Below are positions 1 through 10,346 of a stretch of 64,000 nt of DNA, piece by piece. This DNA comes from Planctomycetota bacterium. GTDB lineage: Bacteria; Planctomycetota; MHYJ01; WSZJ01. The notes below the pieces were generated by a model. The model was given only the letters and a program-made list of their open reading frames with translations. It searched no databases and had not been told where the DNA came from. Both the position numbers and the translations under genes were made by a program. Location: assembly GCA_009773755.1 (NCBI GenBank), contig WSZJ01000014.1:1-64000 (forward strand), written 5' to 3'. The stretch's first letter is position 1, and the number at the start of each line of letters is the position of its first letter.

Positions 1-763
1 CGGCCTCGGCGCGCGGGGCGCGGCCCATGGGGTGCGCGGCCACCTTGCGGTATCCGGCAGGGATCTCCCAGGAGCCCCCGGGCGCGGCCTCCTCCGTCAC
101 CTTCGTCACCTCGTAGGTCTCTCGCACGATCGCGTCGGCGAACACCAGCGTCCACGTGGCGGAGACCAGCATCCCGTTTGACTTCGAAAGCGCTCCCGCG
201 ACCGCCGGCGAAATCACTCCCGCTTCGGCCAGCGTCGTCGCAATCCGGTCCACCCCGGACGCTCCAGCCGCGCGCCGGCCCTTCACGCCCGGCCCGCCTC
301 TCGGTTCCAGGGAGATCAACCTCGTCGCATTCCCCGCCACCACGCCGCCGTCCCCCTCGTCCTTCACCTCGCACTCGCCGGTCGCGGGTGCCAGGGCCTC
401 CAGGAAGCGCCTCAGCTCCGCCTCGTCGCCGCTTCCCGCCACCCGTGCCAGCGCCGCTTTCACGTCGGCGGCGGCCGCCTCGCGCGCTTTCGCCGCTTCC
501 TCAAACGTGACTTCCGTCCAGGTCCGAAGGGCGTGGTCGATGCGCCAGACGACCTTCTTGTCTGCGCGCACGATCCAGGATTCGCGGCTGACGCGGTCGT
601 CGCAGCGGACGCGGCCGTCGCCGATCCAGACGGTTTCGCGGCGGTTGGTGCGCTCGGCGCGCAATCCCGGCCGGGAGCGTTCCCATGTCGCGATGCGCTC
701 GATGCGTGTTTCGGCGGAAGAAGTGCAGGCTGAGGCGAGGAGGAGAAGCGCGGCGAGTCGCAT
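1..763 (-). CDS. hypothetical lipoprotein, 3' end off the window edge
   Basis: Open frame reads MRLAALLLLASACTSSAETRIERIATWERSRPGLRAERTNRRETVWIGDGRVRCDD... with a lipobox-like LLLASAC and no stop before base 1. It is absent from the ORF track because it is partial. Confidence 0.7.
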   Translation of the reverse strand, partial: MRLAALLLLASACTSSAETRIERIATWERSRPGLRAERTNRRETVWIGDGRVRCDDRVSRESWIVRADKKVVWRIDHALRTWTEVTFEEAAKAREAAAADVKAALARVAGSGDEAELRRFLEALAPATGECEVKDEGDGGVVAGNATRLISLEPRGGPGVKGRRAAGASGVDRIATTLAEAGVISPAVAGALSKSNGMLVSATWTLVFADAIVRETYEVTKVTEEAAPGGSWEIPAGYRKVAAHPMGRAPRAEA

Positions 764-772
764 GGCTGGATT

Positions 773-3247
773 CTACCGCGTTGCCTGCGCTTCCGGGCCG
801 CAGACGCGATTGCGCCCGAGGCCCTTGGCGCGGTAGAGCGCGCTGTCGGCGATTTTCACGAGCTCGTATTCCGTCGACATTTCCTCACCGAGGGCGCCGA
901 CGCCGATCGAGAGAGTCAGGCGCACCGTCTTGGATCCGCGGCCGACGGTGGAGAATTTCCGCGTCACGAAGCGCTTCCGCAGCAGCTCGGCCTTCTGGAG
1001 GGCATTGTCGAGGTTGCACTCCGGGAGGAGGAGGCAGAACTCGTCGCCGCCGTAGCGGCTGAGGATGTCGACGTTTCGCGACTGGACGCGAAGGAACTGG
1101 GCGACCTGCCTGAGTGTTTCGTCGCCGTCCTGGTGGCCGAAGCTGTCGTTGACCTCCTTGAAGTGATCGAGGTCGATCATGAGAAGGGCGAGGTCGCGGG
1201 AGTAGCGGCGGGCGCGCTTGACCTCCTCGGCGAGGCGGCGGTCGAACATGCGGCGGTTGTAGACGCTGGTGAGCTGGTCGATTTCGGACTGTTCCTTGAC
1301 GACGTTGTAGAGCCGGAGGTTTTCGAGAGCCAGGCCGATGATCTGGGCGACGGAGAGGAGGAGGTTCTGGTATTCGGCGCGGACGGTGTGCCCGCCCTGT
1401 CCGACGAGCACCTGAGTTTCCTTCGCGTCCAGCGACACATCGAGCACGCCGATGACGCCTTCGCGGCCGGGAAGCGGGATGGCGATCGAGCTGGACGACC
1501 AGTCGACTTCGGATTCTTCGCCGCGCGCGATGCGGGCGAGGCGGTGGCCTTTGTTCATGTCGAATCGCGAAGGGCCCGACTTCGCGGTCGGCACGGGAAA
1601 ACGCTGAACCAGGGTGGTGCCGTCGATGAGATAGACGGAAGCGGAGGCGTAGGACAGGCCGGGCTTCTGGGTCAGGATTTTCGAGGCGCGCGCCAGAACC
1701 TCTTCTTCATTCGCGCCCGAGAGCAGTGCGGGCGTCAGTTTCGGGACGTTCTTGATCTTCTCGGTGAGCGCGTAGATCTCCAGCGTTTTGCGCATGGCGT
1801 CGGTCGCGCGCTCCGTCAGGTCCTTCTTCATTTTCTCCTGCGTCGTCAGGTCGCGCATCGTCCCGATGATCATGTCGCGTCCCTGGATCTTGAGGCGCTG
1901 AACCGACACTTCGACCGGCTTCTTGTCGCCGGCCGCGGTCTTCACGCGCAACTCGTAGCGCTCGTTCGGCACGCTCTTGCGCTGGGCCCGCTTCTCCGCG
2001 ACCCGGTCCTTGCTCTCTTCCGCGATGATGTCCTCGACGCGCAACCGGCCGGCGGCGATCTGCGAGCGCGAGTAACCCATGAGGCGCAGCCAGGCGTCGT
2101 TCACGAGGGCGATCGACTGAGATTCGAAGTCGACCGCGTACTGCGGCTCGTTGGAATTCTCGAAGATCGTGCGGAAGATTTCGGGGCCGATGTCCGCGCG
2201 GGCCGCGGCGGGCTGGGCCGCCATCGGTTCGGGCATGTAGTCCTGCGGTGCGGGCGGGGAAAGGACGCCCCTGGGAATCGGCACGCCGTCGACTTCGACG
2301 GAAGGGGAAGAGAAGACGAGGTCCATCGGCGCTTCTCCCCTGCCCCCCGGTTTCGCCAGGCGCACGAACGCCGCGCCGGTGGCGAGGAGCGATTCCGCGG
2401 AGCTGCGTCCGACGCGCGCCGCGGAGTTGAGTCCGAAGCCGACGGACTCGACGCGCGTCCCGTCCTGCAGTATGTGGCGGAACTCGGGGTGCGAGACGGA
2501 GCCCAGGACGCCGCGGGCGAACGAGAGCGTCAGCTTTCCATCGCCCGACTGGGGCGGCCAGGCGTCCACGCGAAGGTCGCCCTTGAGGGACCCCGGTTCG
2601 ACCTCGAAGCGGACGAAGCCGGCCGGAAGGGCGCCGAACTCGCCGCGTTCGCGGATGACTCCGTCGCGGACTTCGCGCTCGGCGCCTGCCACGAATTCCA
2701 GGTCGGTTCCTCCGGCGCCGCGGATGCGGACGCGGCTTCCGGGCTCAATGGCGCCGGAAAGCGCGGTCGCCGACGAGCTGATGTCGGCGCTGGGGGCGTT
2801 GAGCAGGCGCATGAATTCTTCGGGCGAAAACCCCGCGATTTCCGCGCCGCGCAGGCCGGCGTCGCGAAGCGTGCGGAAGGCCTTGGTGCCGGAAAGAGGG
2901 CGTGCGGTCAGAAGAAGCGCGATGTTGGCGGCGCGAAGCGCCTCCGCGACGAAGTCCGGCGGCTCGGAGCCGTCATGGCGCGTCGGAATCACGAGGAGCG
3001 CGGCAGGGTAGCCGCGGTCGCGCGCCGCGCCTGCGATCCGCTCGGCGAGCGGAGCGCATTCGGGCTCGGCGACGACAAGCAGGGACTCGCGGTCCCGATG
3101 GCCGAAGCAATCCCGGAGAAGGACTTCGGCGGCATTGCGCTGCATGGTCGGCTGCGGTCCCTGACAGTGACAATGGTCGCGCCGGCCGCTGGATGCCGGC
3201 GCCCCTCGGGTTCGGCGTCCGGCCGGGAACCCCTTCCCCCCTGACAA
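773..3247 (-). CDS. M29-aminopeptidase-like N-terminal domain + PAS + GAF-like + GGDEF diguanylate cyclase
   Basis: C-terminus has DQLTSVYNRRMFDRRL and SRYGGDEFCLLLPE (GGDEF). PAS-like segment IFENSNEPQYAVDFESQSIALVNDAWLRLMGYSRSQI. N-terminus resembles M29 peptidases. The start may be the internal Met at 3145. Confidence 0.8.
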   Translation of the reverse strand: MSGGKGFPAGRRTRGAPASSGRRDHCHCQGPQPTMQRNAAEVLLRDCFGHRDRESLLVVAEPECAPLAERIAGAARDRGYPAALLVIPTRHDGSEPPDFVAEALRAANIALLLTARPLSGTKAFRTLRDAGLRGAEIAGFSPEEFMRLLNAPSADISSSATALSGAIEPGSRVRIRGAGGTDLEFVAGAEREVRDGVIRERGEFGALPAGFVRFEVEPGSLKGDLRVDAWPPQSGDGKLTLSFARGVLGSVSHPEFRHILQDGTRVESVGFGLNSAARVGRSSAESLLATGAAFVRLAKPGGRGEAPMDLVFSSPSVEVDGVPIPRGVLSPPAPQDYMPEPMAAQPAAARADIGPEIFRTIFENSNEPQYAVDFESQSIALVNDAWLRLMGYSRSQIAAGRLRVEDIIAEESKDRVAEKRAQRKSVPNERYELRVKTAAGDKKPVEVSVQRLKIQGRDMIIGTMRDLTTQEKMKKDLTERATDAMRKTLEIYALTEKIKNVPKLTPALLSGANEEEVLARASKILTQKPGLSYASASVYLIDGTTLVQRFPVPTAKSGPSRFDMNKGHRLARIARGEESEVDWSSSSIAIPLPGREGVIGVLDVSLDAKETQVLVGQGGHTVRAEYQNLLLSVAQIIGLALENLRLYNVVKEQSEIDQLTSVYNRRMFDRRLAEEVKRARRYSRDLALLMIDLDHFKEVNDSFGHQDGDETLRQVAQFLRVQSRNVDILSRYGGDEFCLLLPECNLDNALQKAELLRKRFVTRKFSTVGRGSKTVRLTLSIGVGALGEEMSTEYELVKIADSALYRAKGLGRNRVCGPEAQATR

Positions 3248-3380
3248 AGTATAGGAGGAGGCGCGGAATTCAAAAACGAAAAAGCGGTCAACTGCATAAA
3301 GTTTTCAGGTTTTCAGTACAAGTGAAGTCCAACTCGCAGATCTTGCCCCCGCGCCCGCGGTGATACACTTCCCCTCCTCC

Positions 3381-4674
3381 ATGAAACCCCTCCTTTCGGC
3401 CGCGATTCTCCTCACCATCGCCCTCTTCGCCACGGCCGACGCCGTCGTCCTCAAGACCGGCGAACGGTTTGTCGGCGACGTGACCGAGGAAGGCGATTCG
3501 TATCGCATCAAGAGCGACCGCTTCCCCGACGGCGTCGTCGTGAAGAAATCGGACGTGAAGGCGGTGTACCCGAAGGCGGAAGCGATGCTGGCGAAGCTGG
3601 AGGGGGAAGTGGCGAAAGCGAAGGAGCGGTACGACGCAGGGAAGAGAGCGGCGGACCCGAATCCGGACATGAAGGCGGTCGTGGACATGCTGTTCGACCC
3701 TGAGCTGGAAGCGGCGGACGGGGCGGAGGTTTACCCGGACCGGAGGAAAGATTTCGACGGGGTGACGAAGCGGATTCACGAGCTGCGGAAGCTGGCGCGG
3801 GAAGGGCAGGCGCTGAAGGGGCCGCCGGTGGATCCGAAGCCGGATCCGAAGCCTGACCCGAAGCCGGATCCCGGACCCGATCCGAAACCTGACCCCAAGC
3901 CGCTGCCGAAGCCGGATCCGGTGCCCGATCCTGGGCCGCAGAATTTCTCGGACCGCGCGACGATCTGGCTCGCGGCGCCCGAGGGATCTTCGCAGGCGGA
4001 CCTGGACAAGTGCGCGAAGCAGATGGCCTCGCGCTGCGGGACGTACGGATATGACGGAGTGAAAGGGAAGGCCGAGGCGGGGCGCCGACGGCGTCATGCG
4101 AATCCGGCTCGATGTGGAAGGCGGCTTCACGGCGACGATGGTGCAGACCGTCGGCGCCATGGCGAAGTTTGCCGGCAAGTCGTTCGAGATGCGCCTCTAC
4201 TATTTCGTTTCGGCCGGCGAGAAGGAACAGTTCATCGTTCCCCCCGACGCCCAGATCGCCGCCGCCAAGGCGCCGGCCGGCGCAAAGTGGCACCGCCGCG
4301 TCCGCTTCAATGTGGACGGCCCGGACGCGGCGCGCGACGCGACGCTGATGAGAACGGCGCCGGTCATCGCGCGGACGGAAGTTCTGCCGCCCTACAAGGA
4401 CAGGCCCGAATCGACGGCCGATTTCTACGTGATCAGCGAAGGGGCGGAGGCGCGGCTGAAGTCGGCGCTCAAGGGCGGCGGGAAATTCCAGTGCGAGGTG
4501 GTCGTCGACGACGTCGTGCTCGTCACCGACATCACGCCGCAGCCCAAGGAGCATGCGAAAGACGGCCGCGTCTGGTGGCGCCACGCGTTCAGCGAGAAGG
4601 AGCGCAAGGTTGTCGACGGGTACCGGACGGCGGCGATGCCGTTTGCGCTGAGGGTGGTAGACGCGGGGAAGTGA
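3381..4674 (+). CDS. secreted hypothetical protein with Pro/Lys/Asp repeat linker, interrupted by a +1 frameshift near 4077-4083
   Basis: Signal peptide MKPLLSAAILLTIALFATADA, linker PKPDPKPDPKPDPGPDPKPDPKP. The frame continues as AEAGADGVMRIRLDVEGGFTATMVQ if one G of the GGGG run is removed. Confidence 0.65.
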
Positions 4675-4725
4675 GTTGCGAGTTACGGGTTGCGAGTTGC
4701 GAGGAACGGCGGGGCGGCTCGCGGA

Positions 4726-7700
4726 TTACTGGCCCCGGAGCGCTCGTTCATACAGCAGTAGCCGCTGCTCCAGGTCGGTTCGCCCCGCGCCTTCGGACAT
4801 CATCCCGATGGCTTCCTTCTGAACGCGGATCGCCTCCTCGACCTGCCCTGCCGCAAACAGCGCCGCCGCTAACGTATCGAGAATGCCGCCGCGATGGTCG
4901 CCTCGGCCTGCTCCTTGCAGGTCGAGCAGCTGGATCGCCCGGCGGGCCGCTTCCACGGCGCGGCGTGCGAGGTCGGGCGGAGGAGAAGCGGACGTCGCGA
5001 CGATCCAGGCGAACTCGTTCCAGGCTTCGGCGTCGTTTGCGCGCAGCCTGACGAGGCGCTCGCCGGCGGCCGAAGCCGCCGAAAAATCGCTGTTGGCCAG
5101 CGACGTCCTCAGCTCGGAGCGGAGCTGGTCCGAGAGGCGCTGGAGCCCGTCGAGCTCGGCTTGAGCCGTCGCGGCGAGTACGGGGTCGGCCATCACGGCG
5201 CGGAATTGCTCGCGCGCGATGGAGAATTCGTCCGCGGCGACCGCGGCGCGCGCAAGGGACAGCCGGAGTCGCGAGCCGGGCGCGCGGGTGCGGGAAGCGC
5301 GCTCGAAGGCGGCGAATGCGGCGGGGTAATCGAGGCGCAGGCCGTGAAGCGCGACGGCGCGTTCCCAGTCGTCGCGAGACTCCGCTTCCACGGCCGCTTC
5401 GGCAAGCGCGTTTCCCCAGGACGATTCGGCGCCAGGCGGGCATGTCGCCGCGGAGATCTGCGAAACCTGCGCCGCCAGCAGGGCGCGCTTCAGGGAGGCG
5501 AGGCGCTCTCCCTCCTTCTCGGCGAGGCACCCGGCGAGATCAACGTCGAGGCGGCGGACGTGAAGGGTGCGGGCGAGGTCGGCGAACAGTCGCGTGGCGG
5601 TCGCGTCACCGAGGCGGGAGGCGGCCTTGGCGGCTTCGGCGGCGAGGAACGGGTCCCGCGTGCCGGAGGCGAGATCGATGATGTCGCGCCAGCGGCCGCT
5701 TCGCCGGGCTTCAATCGCGGCGCGGCGGCGCAATTCGGTCGCGGACTGGGCGGCCGCGCTTTTCGGGTTGCCGTCGGGGCGCAGAACGGAGACGGCGGCG
5801 CTTCGGCGCGCGCTGACCTTGTAGGCGTAAGCGCGACCGTCGCGGAAGGTGGCGAGGAGTTCCCGGACGCCGTCGCCATCGAGGTCGGCCCAGCGGGGGC
5901 GTGACCAGCCGTTTACGGCGCCGGTGCGCCAGGCCCATCGAATGTTGCCGGTGGTCCCTTCGAGGACCCAGATCCAACCGACGTCGAAGCTGGAGACCGC
6001 AACTTCGGGAAACCCGTCGCCGTCGATGTCCCAGAGTCCGGGACCGCCGCCGTTGCTCTGTTCCAGGACTCTCCGCCAGAGCTCTTTTCCTGTGAGGGCG
6101 TCGATGGCGACGTTGGTTCCGCGACCGCCCGAAGCGACGACGCAGGGGCCGAGGGCGGCGACGGAGCGGCTGCCGAGGCCGATCCGGAGGTCACGACGCC
6201 AGGATTCGGCGGGTTGGCCTCTGGCTGCGCTGAAGCGAACGACGCGGCCGCCCTGGCTCCAGGCGATGAGGTCGCGTTCGAAGGCGATCGCGCCGTGGGC
6301 GGGACCGCCCAGATCGAGCTTCCGGACTTCCTTGCCTGTGACCGGGTCGAGGCCATGCATCTCGTTGCCGGCAGGCACCCAGACGAGTCCTTCCCAGACC
6401 GCGATATCGCCGCGCCAGGGCCGGCCGAGCGGCGCGTTCCAGAGGAGGTCTCCGTTGCGGCCGTCCGCGGCGCGAACACCGGGCCCGCCTTCTCCGTCGC
6501 CGGTGATGAAATCGAGGACACCGTCGCCGTTGAGATCGCTGAGCTCCGGCGTGGAAAGCACGGGATGATCTTTCCGGTTCCAGACGATCCGGAGCGCCGG
6601 AGGGTCTTCCGCCACCTCCAGGAGCGCGCGTTCCTGCCCTGCCATGGCGATTTGAAAGGGCGGGGTGCCGGAGTAGACGGCCGACATTTTGCAAAGTGCG
6701 AAGGACTGCTCGGCGAGGACGCGCCCGTCGGCCGGGTCGACGAGCCGGTGCGGCAGGCCGGGGATGAACACGAAGCGCGCCGGGTTGCCGAGGACTTCGG
6801 GTTCCGTGCTGTGCATGTGGGTGTTTCCCTGGCGCCAGAGCACGGGCGGCTCGACCGCCGTCACGGCAGCGACCGTGCCGCCGTGGGAGCTCAGAACGAA
6901 ATCCTGCAGGCCATCGCCGTCGAAGTCGTCGAGGATCGGCGTCCCGGCGTACGAGCTCGTGTCGCTGTCGAACTGCCAGGGACGCTCGTTGGTGAGCGGA
7001 TTCAGCGCCATAAGATTACCGTCGGCGATCAGGATCAGCTCCTTCCGCCCGTCCCCGTCCATGTCGTAGATCGCCGGCGGGCACCCGGGATTGAGTTCCT
7101 TCTTGAACAGAAGCGCGCCGGTCGCGGCGTCGAACATTTCGAGAAGCGACGCCCGGCAGAAGATCGCTTCAAGCTTCCCGTCTCCGTCCAGATCTCCCGC
7201 CACCGGCGGCATGAACATTCCCCAGTCGTCGGGGGCGGCTGTCCACAGGATCTCTCCGTTTCTTCCATTCAGGGCGCAGGGTTCGTTGCCGGGGCCCGTC
7301 ATCAGGATGTCATCCGCTCCGTCTCCGTTCGCGTCGACGCAGGAAATCGGGCCGCCTGTGTTCCAGTTCCCACGCCGCCAGACAAGGTTCCCGTTCGCGC
7401 CCGAAATCGCTTCCAGCCCGCGCCCCGTGTTGCCGATCACGACCTCCGGTCTTCCGTCGCCGTCAACGTCGCCCCGCGCATAGGTCGGTGACCCCGCGAC
7501 CGGCACCGACCAGATCGTGCGCGCGTCGGCGCCGCGCACCGCAAGAACCGCACTTCGCGTGTGCGCCACGAAATCCGGCACACCGTCGTCGTCGAGATCG
7601 CCCCAGTCCACCGCGTCGCGCAGCCCCGGGAAATCCCACGCGAATTTTTCGACGCCCGACCGCCCGTCGAGCGCCACCAGCCGGTCCCCCGCGGCGTAAA

Positions 7701-9843
7701 CCACTTCCGGCTCCAGGTCGCCGTCCAGGTCGCTCAGGCTCATCGGGAGCCCGAAACTCGCCGTCAGCGGCGGCTTCCGCACGATCCACATCAGCTCCCC
7801 GTTCCTCCCGTCCAGCGCACGGATCCGCGCCGGCGTCTTGCTCGCCACCACCACGTCCGGCCGCCCGTCCCCGTTCAGATCCCCCGCCGCAATCCCCTCC
7901 GAAATCAGGTCCGCCGTCGTCCGCCACCTCATCAGCCCCGTCAGCGTGATGTTCTTCTTCACTTCTCCCCCCGCACGGATCTCGAGGGGGAATTCGCGCG
8001 GGAAGTGATTTCTCGCGTGCGCGACGACGCGGTAATGACCGGTGGGAAGCGGGAACTTCACGGCGGGCGCGGCCGCAATGATTTTCCGGTCGGTCCCTTC
8101 GGGGAAGAGGTCGATCCCGAGCTCCGGCGGGTCGGCGGTCAGCGTCAACGTTCCCGTTTCGTGCCTGAGCTGGCGGAAGTTCTCCTGCGTCGGGGCATCC
8201 GCCCTGACCGGCACGAGGAAGGAGACCGATTCGTAGTTCGCAAGCCGCAACTCAATGAAGCGGTCGCCGGTCGGCACCCGGCGGTTCCACAGGGGCGTGA
8301 TGCCCAGCAATCCGTCCTGATCCCGGACTTCGGCGCCGGACGGATCGGACGTCACCGAAATCTTCCCATACCTCGAGATGAGCTGTACGTCGAGTGTCGT
8401 CCGTTTTCGCGAAGACACCTCTACGTCAGCGGGGAAATCCACGAATTCCGCACGTGTGATTCTCACCTTGTGCTGGCCCGGCCAGGCCCGGACAACCGTG
8501 CCCTGGACGGATACGTCATCGATAAGAATGGTCGCGCCCTCCAGGTACCTTCCCCGGAAATGGATCTCTCCCGGGGAAAGAGTTGCCCAGGCCCCCGCGG
8601 CGCCAAGGAGCACGGCCGCGGCGATCGCCGCGGAGGCCAGTCGATTTCGTTCGACTCGCTTCCGGATCCGGTACGCCAGGCTCGCCCGCCGCGCCTGGAT
8701 CGCTTCGCCGGCCAGCCAATGATCGAGGTCCTGCGCCATCGCGGCGGCGTCGGCATAGCGGCGCGCGGGCTCCTTCTCCATCGCCTTCTGGACGATCGTT
8801 TCCAGGTCGCGGTCGACCTGCGGGTTCAGGCGGCGCACCGGCACCGGCTCCTGGTGCTGCACCTTGTCGATGACTTCGCCCATCGTCTCGCCGAGAAAAG
8901 GCGGCCGCAGCGTCAGCATCTCGTAAAGCGTCGCGCCGAGCCCGTAGACGTCCGTCGCCGGCCCGATCGCCTTCCTGTCGCCGCGCGCCTGCTCCGGCGC
9001 CATGTACGACGGCGTCCCCATCAGCGCCCCGCTGACCGTCAACTGCGTCGACGCCGACCCGTCCCGCGCCAGCCCGAAGTCGATCAGCACCGCGCGGTCG
9101 CGCCACTCGGGCGAAGGCATCCCGGGCTCAAGCGCGCCTTCCGGCGAGGACGGCGTCACCGTCGGCGCCGCCGCCGCCCCCTTGCCGCCCGATACCGTTG
9201 CCCACGAGAAGAAGCGCTTCAGCGCCCCGCCCAGCGACGTCGAATCCGGCTTGTCGTAGCGCGCGTCGCGCGGTTTCTCGCCGCGCGTCAGCATGATGTT
9301 GAGTGGCTTGATGTCGCGATGCACGACGCCGGCGCGGTGGGCCGAGTGAAGCGCCTGCGCGACCTGGGCAGCGACCGTTGCCGCCCGCCGCGGGTCCACG
9401 CGCTGGGTCCCGAGCACGCGCGCCAGGTCGAGGCCGCGGATGTGCTCCATGACGTAGTAGTGCGTTTTCCCGTCGAGCCCGGAGTCCATCACAGGGCAGA
9501 TCCCCGGATGTTTCAGCTGCCCGAGCACCTGGATTTCCCTCTGGAAGCGCGCCACCGCGTCCGGATCGTGGAACGCGCTGTCCGGCAGCACCTTGATCGC
9601 GACCTGTCGCCCGACCGACTCCTGGAGCGCGAGATAAATCGCGCCCATGCCGCCGCTTCCCAGTTTTTTCAGCAACCGGTATCCGCCGAGGCGCTGCGGC
9701 GCAGGCTCGGCCGCGGCGCCTGAAGGCAAGATTGCTGAGGGCGGCTTCCCCGCGACGACGGTCGCGTCGAACGCTGAGGGGACGGGGGGCGTTTTGCCGG
9801 ATGGATCCGGCGGCGGGCCCGAGGAAAGACGTTCGTCGCTCAC
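4726..9843 (-). CDS. Ser/Thr protein kinase with PEGA-like and FG-GAP/VCBS (PQQ-like) propeller repeats
   Basis: Kinase motifs GSGGMGAIYLA, VAIKVLPD, HRDIKPLNIML, LIDFGLA, MAPEQ. Many DLDGDGxPD/E repeats follow. Confidence 0.92.
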   Translation of the reverse strand: MSDERLSSGPPPDPSGKTPPVPSAFDATVVAGKPPSAILPSGAAAEPAPQRLGGYRLLKKLGSGGMGAIYLALQESVGRQVAIKVLPDSAFHDPDAVARFQREIQVLGQLKHPGICPVMDSGLDGKTHYYVMEHIRGLDLARVLGTQRVDPRRAATVAAQVAQALHSAHRAGVVHRDIKPLNIMLTRGEKPRDARYDKPDSTSLGGALKRFFSWATVSGGKGAAAAPTVTPSSPEGALEPGMPSPEWRDRAVLIDFGLARDGSASTQLTVSGALMGTPSYMAPEQARGDRKAIGPATDVYGLGATLYEMLTLRPPFLGETMGEVIDKVQHQEPVPVRRLNPQVDRDLETIVQKAMEKEPARRYADAAAMAQDLDHWLAGEAIQARRASLAYRIRKRVERNRLASAAIAAAVLLGAAGAWATLSPGEIHFRGRYLEGATILIDDVSVQGTVVRAWPGQHKVRITRAEFVDFPADVEVSSRKRTTLDVQLISRYGKISVTSDPSGAEVRDQDGLLGITPLWNRRVPTGDRFIELRLANYESVSFLVPVRADAPTQENFRQLRHETGTLTLTADPPELGIDLFPEGTDRKIIAAAPAVKFPLPTGHYRVVAHARNHFPREFPLEIRAGGEVKKNITLTGLMRWRTTADLISEGIAAGDLNGDGRPDVVVASKTPARIRALDGRNGELMWIVRKPPLTASFGLPMSLSDLDGDLEPEVVYAAGDRLVALDGRSGVEKFAWDFPGLRDAVDWGDLDDDGVPDFVAHTRSAVLAVRGADARTIWSVPVAGSPTYARGDVDGDGRPEVVIGNTGRGLEAISGANGNLVWRRGNWNTGGPISCVDANGDGADDILMTGPGNEPCALNGRNGEILWTAAPDDWGMFMPPVAGDLDGDGKLEAIFCRASLLEMFDAATGALLFKKELNPGCPPAIYDMDGDGRKELILIADGNLMALNPLTNERPWQFDSDTSSYAGTPILDDFDGDGLQDFVLSSHGGTVAAVTAVEPPVLWRQGNTHMHSTEPEVLGNPARFVFIPGLPHRLVDPADGRVLAEQSFALCKMSAVYSGTPPFQIAMAGQERALLEVAEDPPALRIVWNRKDHPVLSTPELSDLNGDGVLDFITGDGEGGPGVRAADGRNGDLLWNAPLGRPWRGDIAVWEGLVWVPAGNEMHGLDPVTGKEVRKLDLGGPAHGAIAFERDLIAWSQGGRVVRFSAARGQPAESWRRDLRIGLGSRSVAALGPCVVASGGRGTNVAIDALTGKELWRRVLEQSNGGGPGLWDIDGDGFPEVAVSSFDVGWIWVLEGTTGNIRWAWRTGAVNGWSRPRWADLDGDGVRELLATFRDGRAYAYKVSARRSAAVSVLRPDGNPKSAAAQSATELRRRAAIEARRSGRWRDIIDLASGTRDPFLAAEAAKAASRLGDATATRLFADLARTLHVRRLDVDLAGCLAEKEGERLASLKRALLAAQVSQISAATCPPGAESSWGNALAEAAVEAESRDDWERAVALHGLRLDYPAAFAAFERASRTRAPGSRLRLSLARAAVAADEFSIAREQFRAVMADPVLAATAQAELDGLQRLSDQLRSELRTSLANSDFSAASAAGERLVRLRANDAEAWNEFAWIVATSASPPPDLARRAVEAARRAIQLLDLQGAGRGDHRGGILDTLAAALFAAGQVEEAIRVQKEAIGMMSEGAGRTDLEQRLLLYERALRGQ

Positions 9844-9995
9844 GAACGCATGCTAACACGCCGCCCGAAGGATCGATCCGCCGCCCGAGCGGCTCAGGAC
9901 GGCGCTGATCCGGAGAATGAAATCGCGGAACCGCGCTCCAGGAGTCTGTGATATCATCTTTGATACTGTTCGCTCAATCCTGATAAGGAATCCCC

Positions 9996-10346
9996 ATGCG
10001 TGCACTTCGAAAGCAAGACAAAGCTCCCTCCGCAGTCGTCCAGGAGGCGTGGCTTCACGTCCGCTGTCGCCGGCATTCGCCCGCTTCGCTGGCGAGGGCC
10101 CTGGGCGTGTCCAGCGCGACGCTCGGCCGAGTTCTCGCGGAACTCAGAAAATACCTGGCTTGCCTTGGCATCCAGCTCCTGACCGTGAGCGACGGCGCGA
10201 AGACGTGGTATGGACTGGACGACGAAGAGTGGCGGGCGCGTTGCTGGAAAGACTCGCCGCTGAGGCGGCACGCGGGGTCGGTTCGGAAGTGGCGGGCGCC
10301 TCGGAAGGGGAGCCAGGACGACTTTCTGTACGGTCCCGCCCGATGA
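9996..10346 (+). CDS. putative antitoxin/HTH DNA-binding protein
   Basis: SPASLARALGVSSATLGRVLAELRKYL resembles a helix-turn-helix. ATGA overlap with the downstream PIN gene. Confidence 0.6.
   Translation: MRALRKQDKAPSAVVQEAWLHVRCRRHSPASLARALGVSSATLGRVLAELRKYLACLGIQLLTVSDGAKTWYGLDDEEWRARCWKDSPLRRHAGSVRKWRAPRKGSQDDFLYGPAR

Noticed and set aside
1133-3244. 703-aa plus-strand ORF antisense to the GGDEF gene, and similar long antisense ORFs (8.5 kb, 37.6-40.3 kb, 57.5-60.5 kb)
   Set aside because: High-GC codon bias leaves the antisense frame open; the translations are low-complexity R/G/A-rich with no recognisable domain, while the opposite strand has clear families.
3826-3945. KPDPKPDP-encoding tandem repeat as a possible CRISPR or DNA satellite
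   Set aside because: Short, in-frame and within a secreted protein; it is a Pro-rich linker. No CRISPR-like direct repeat with unique spacers was found in the window.
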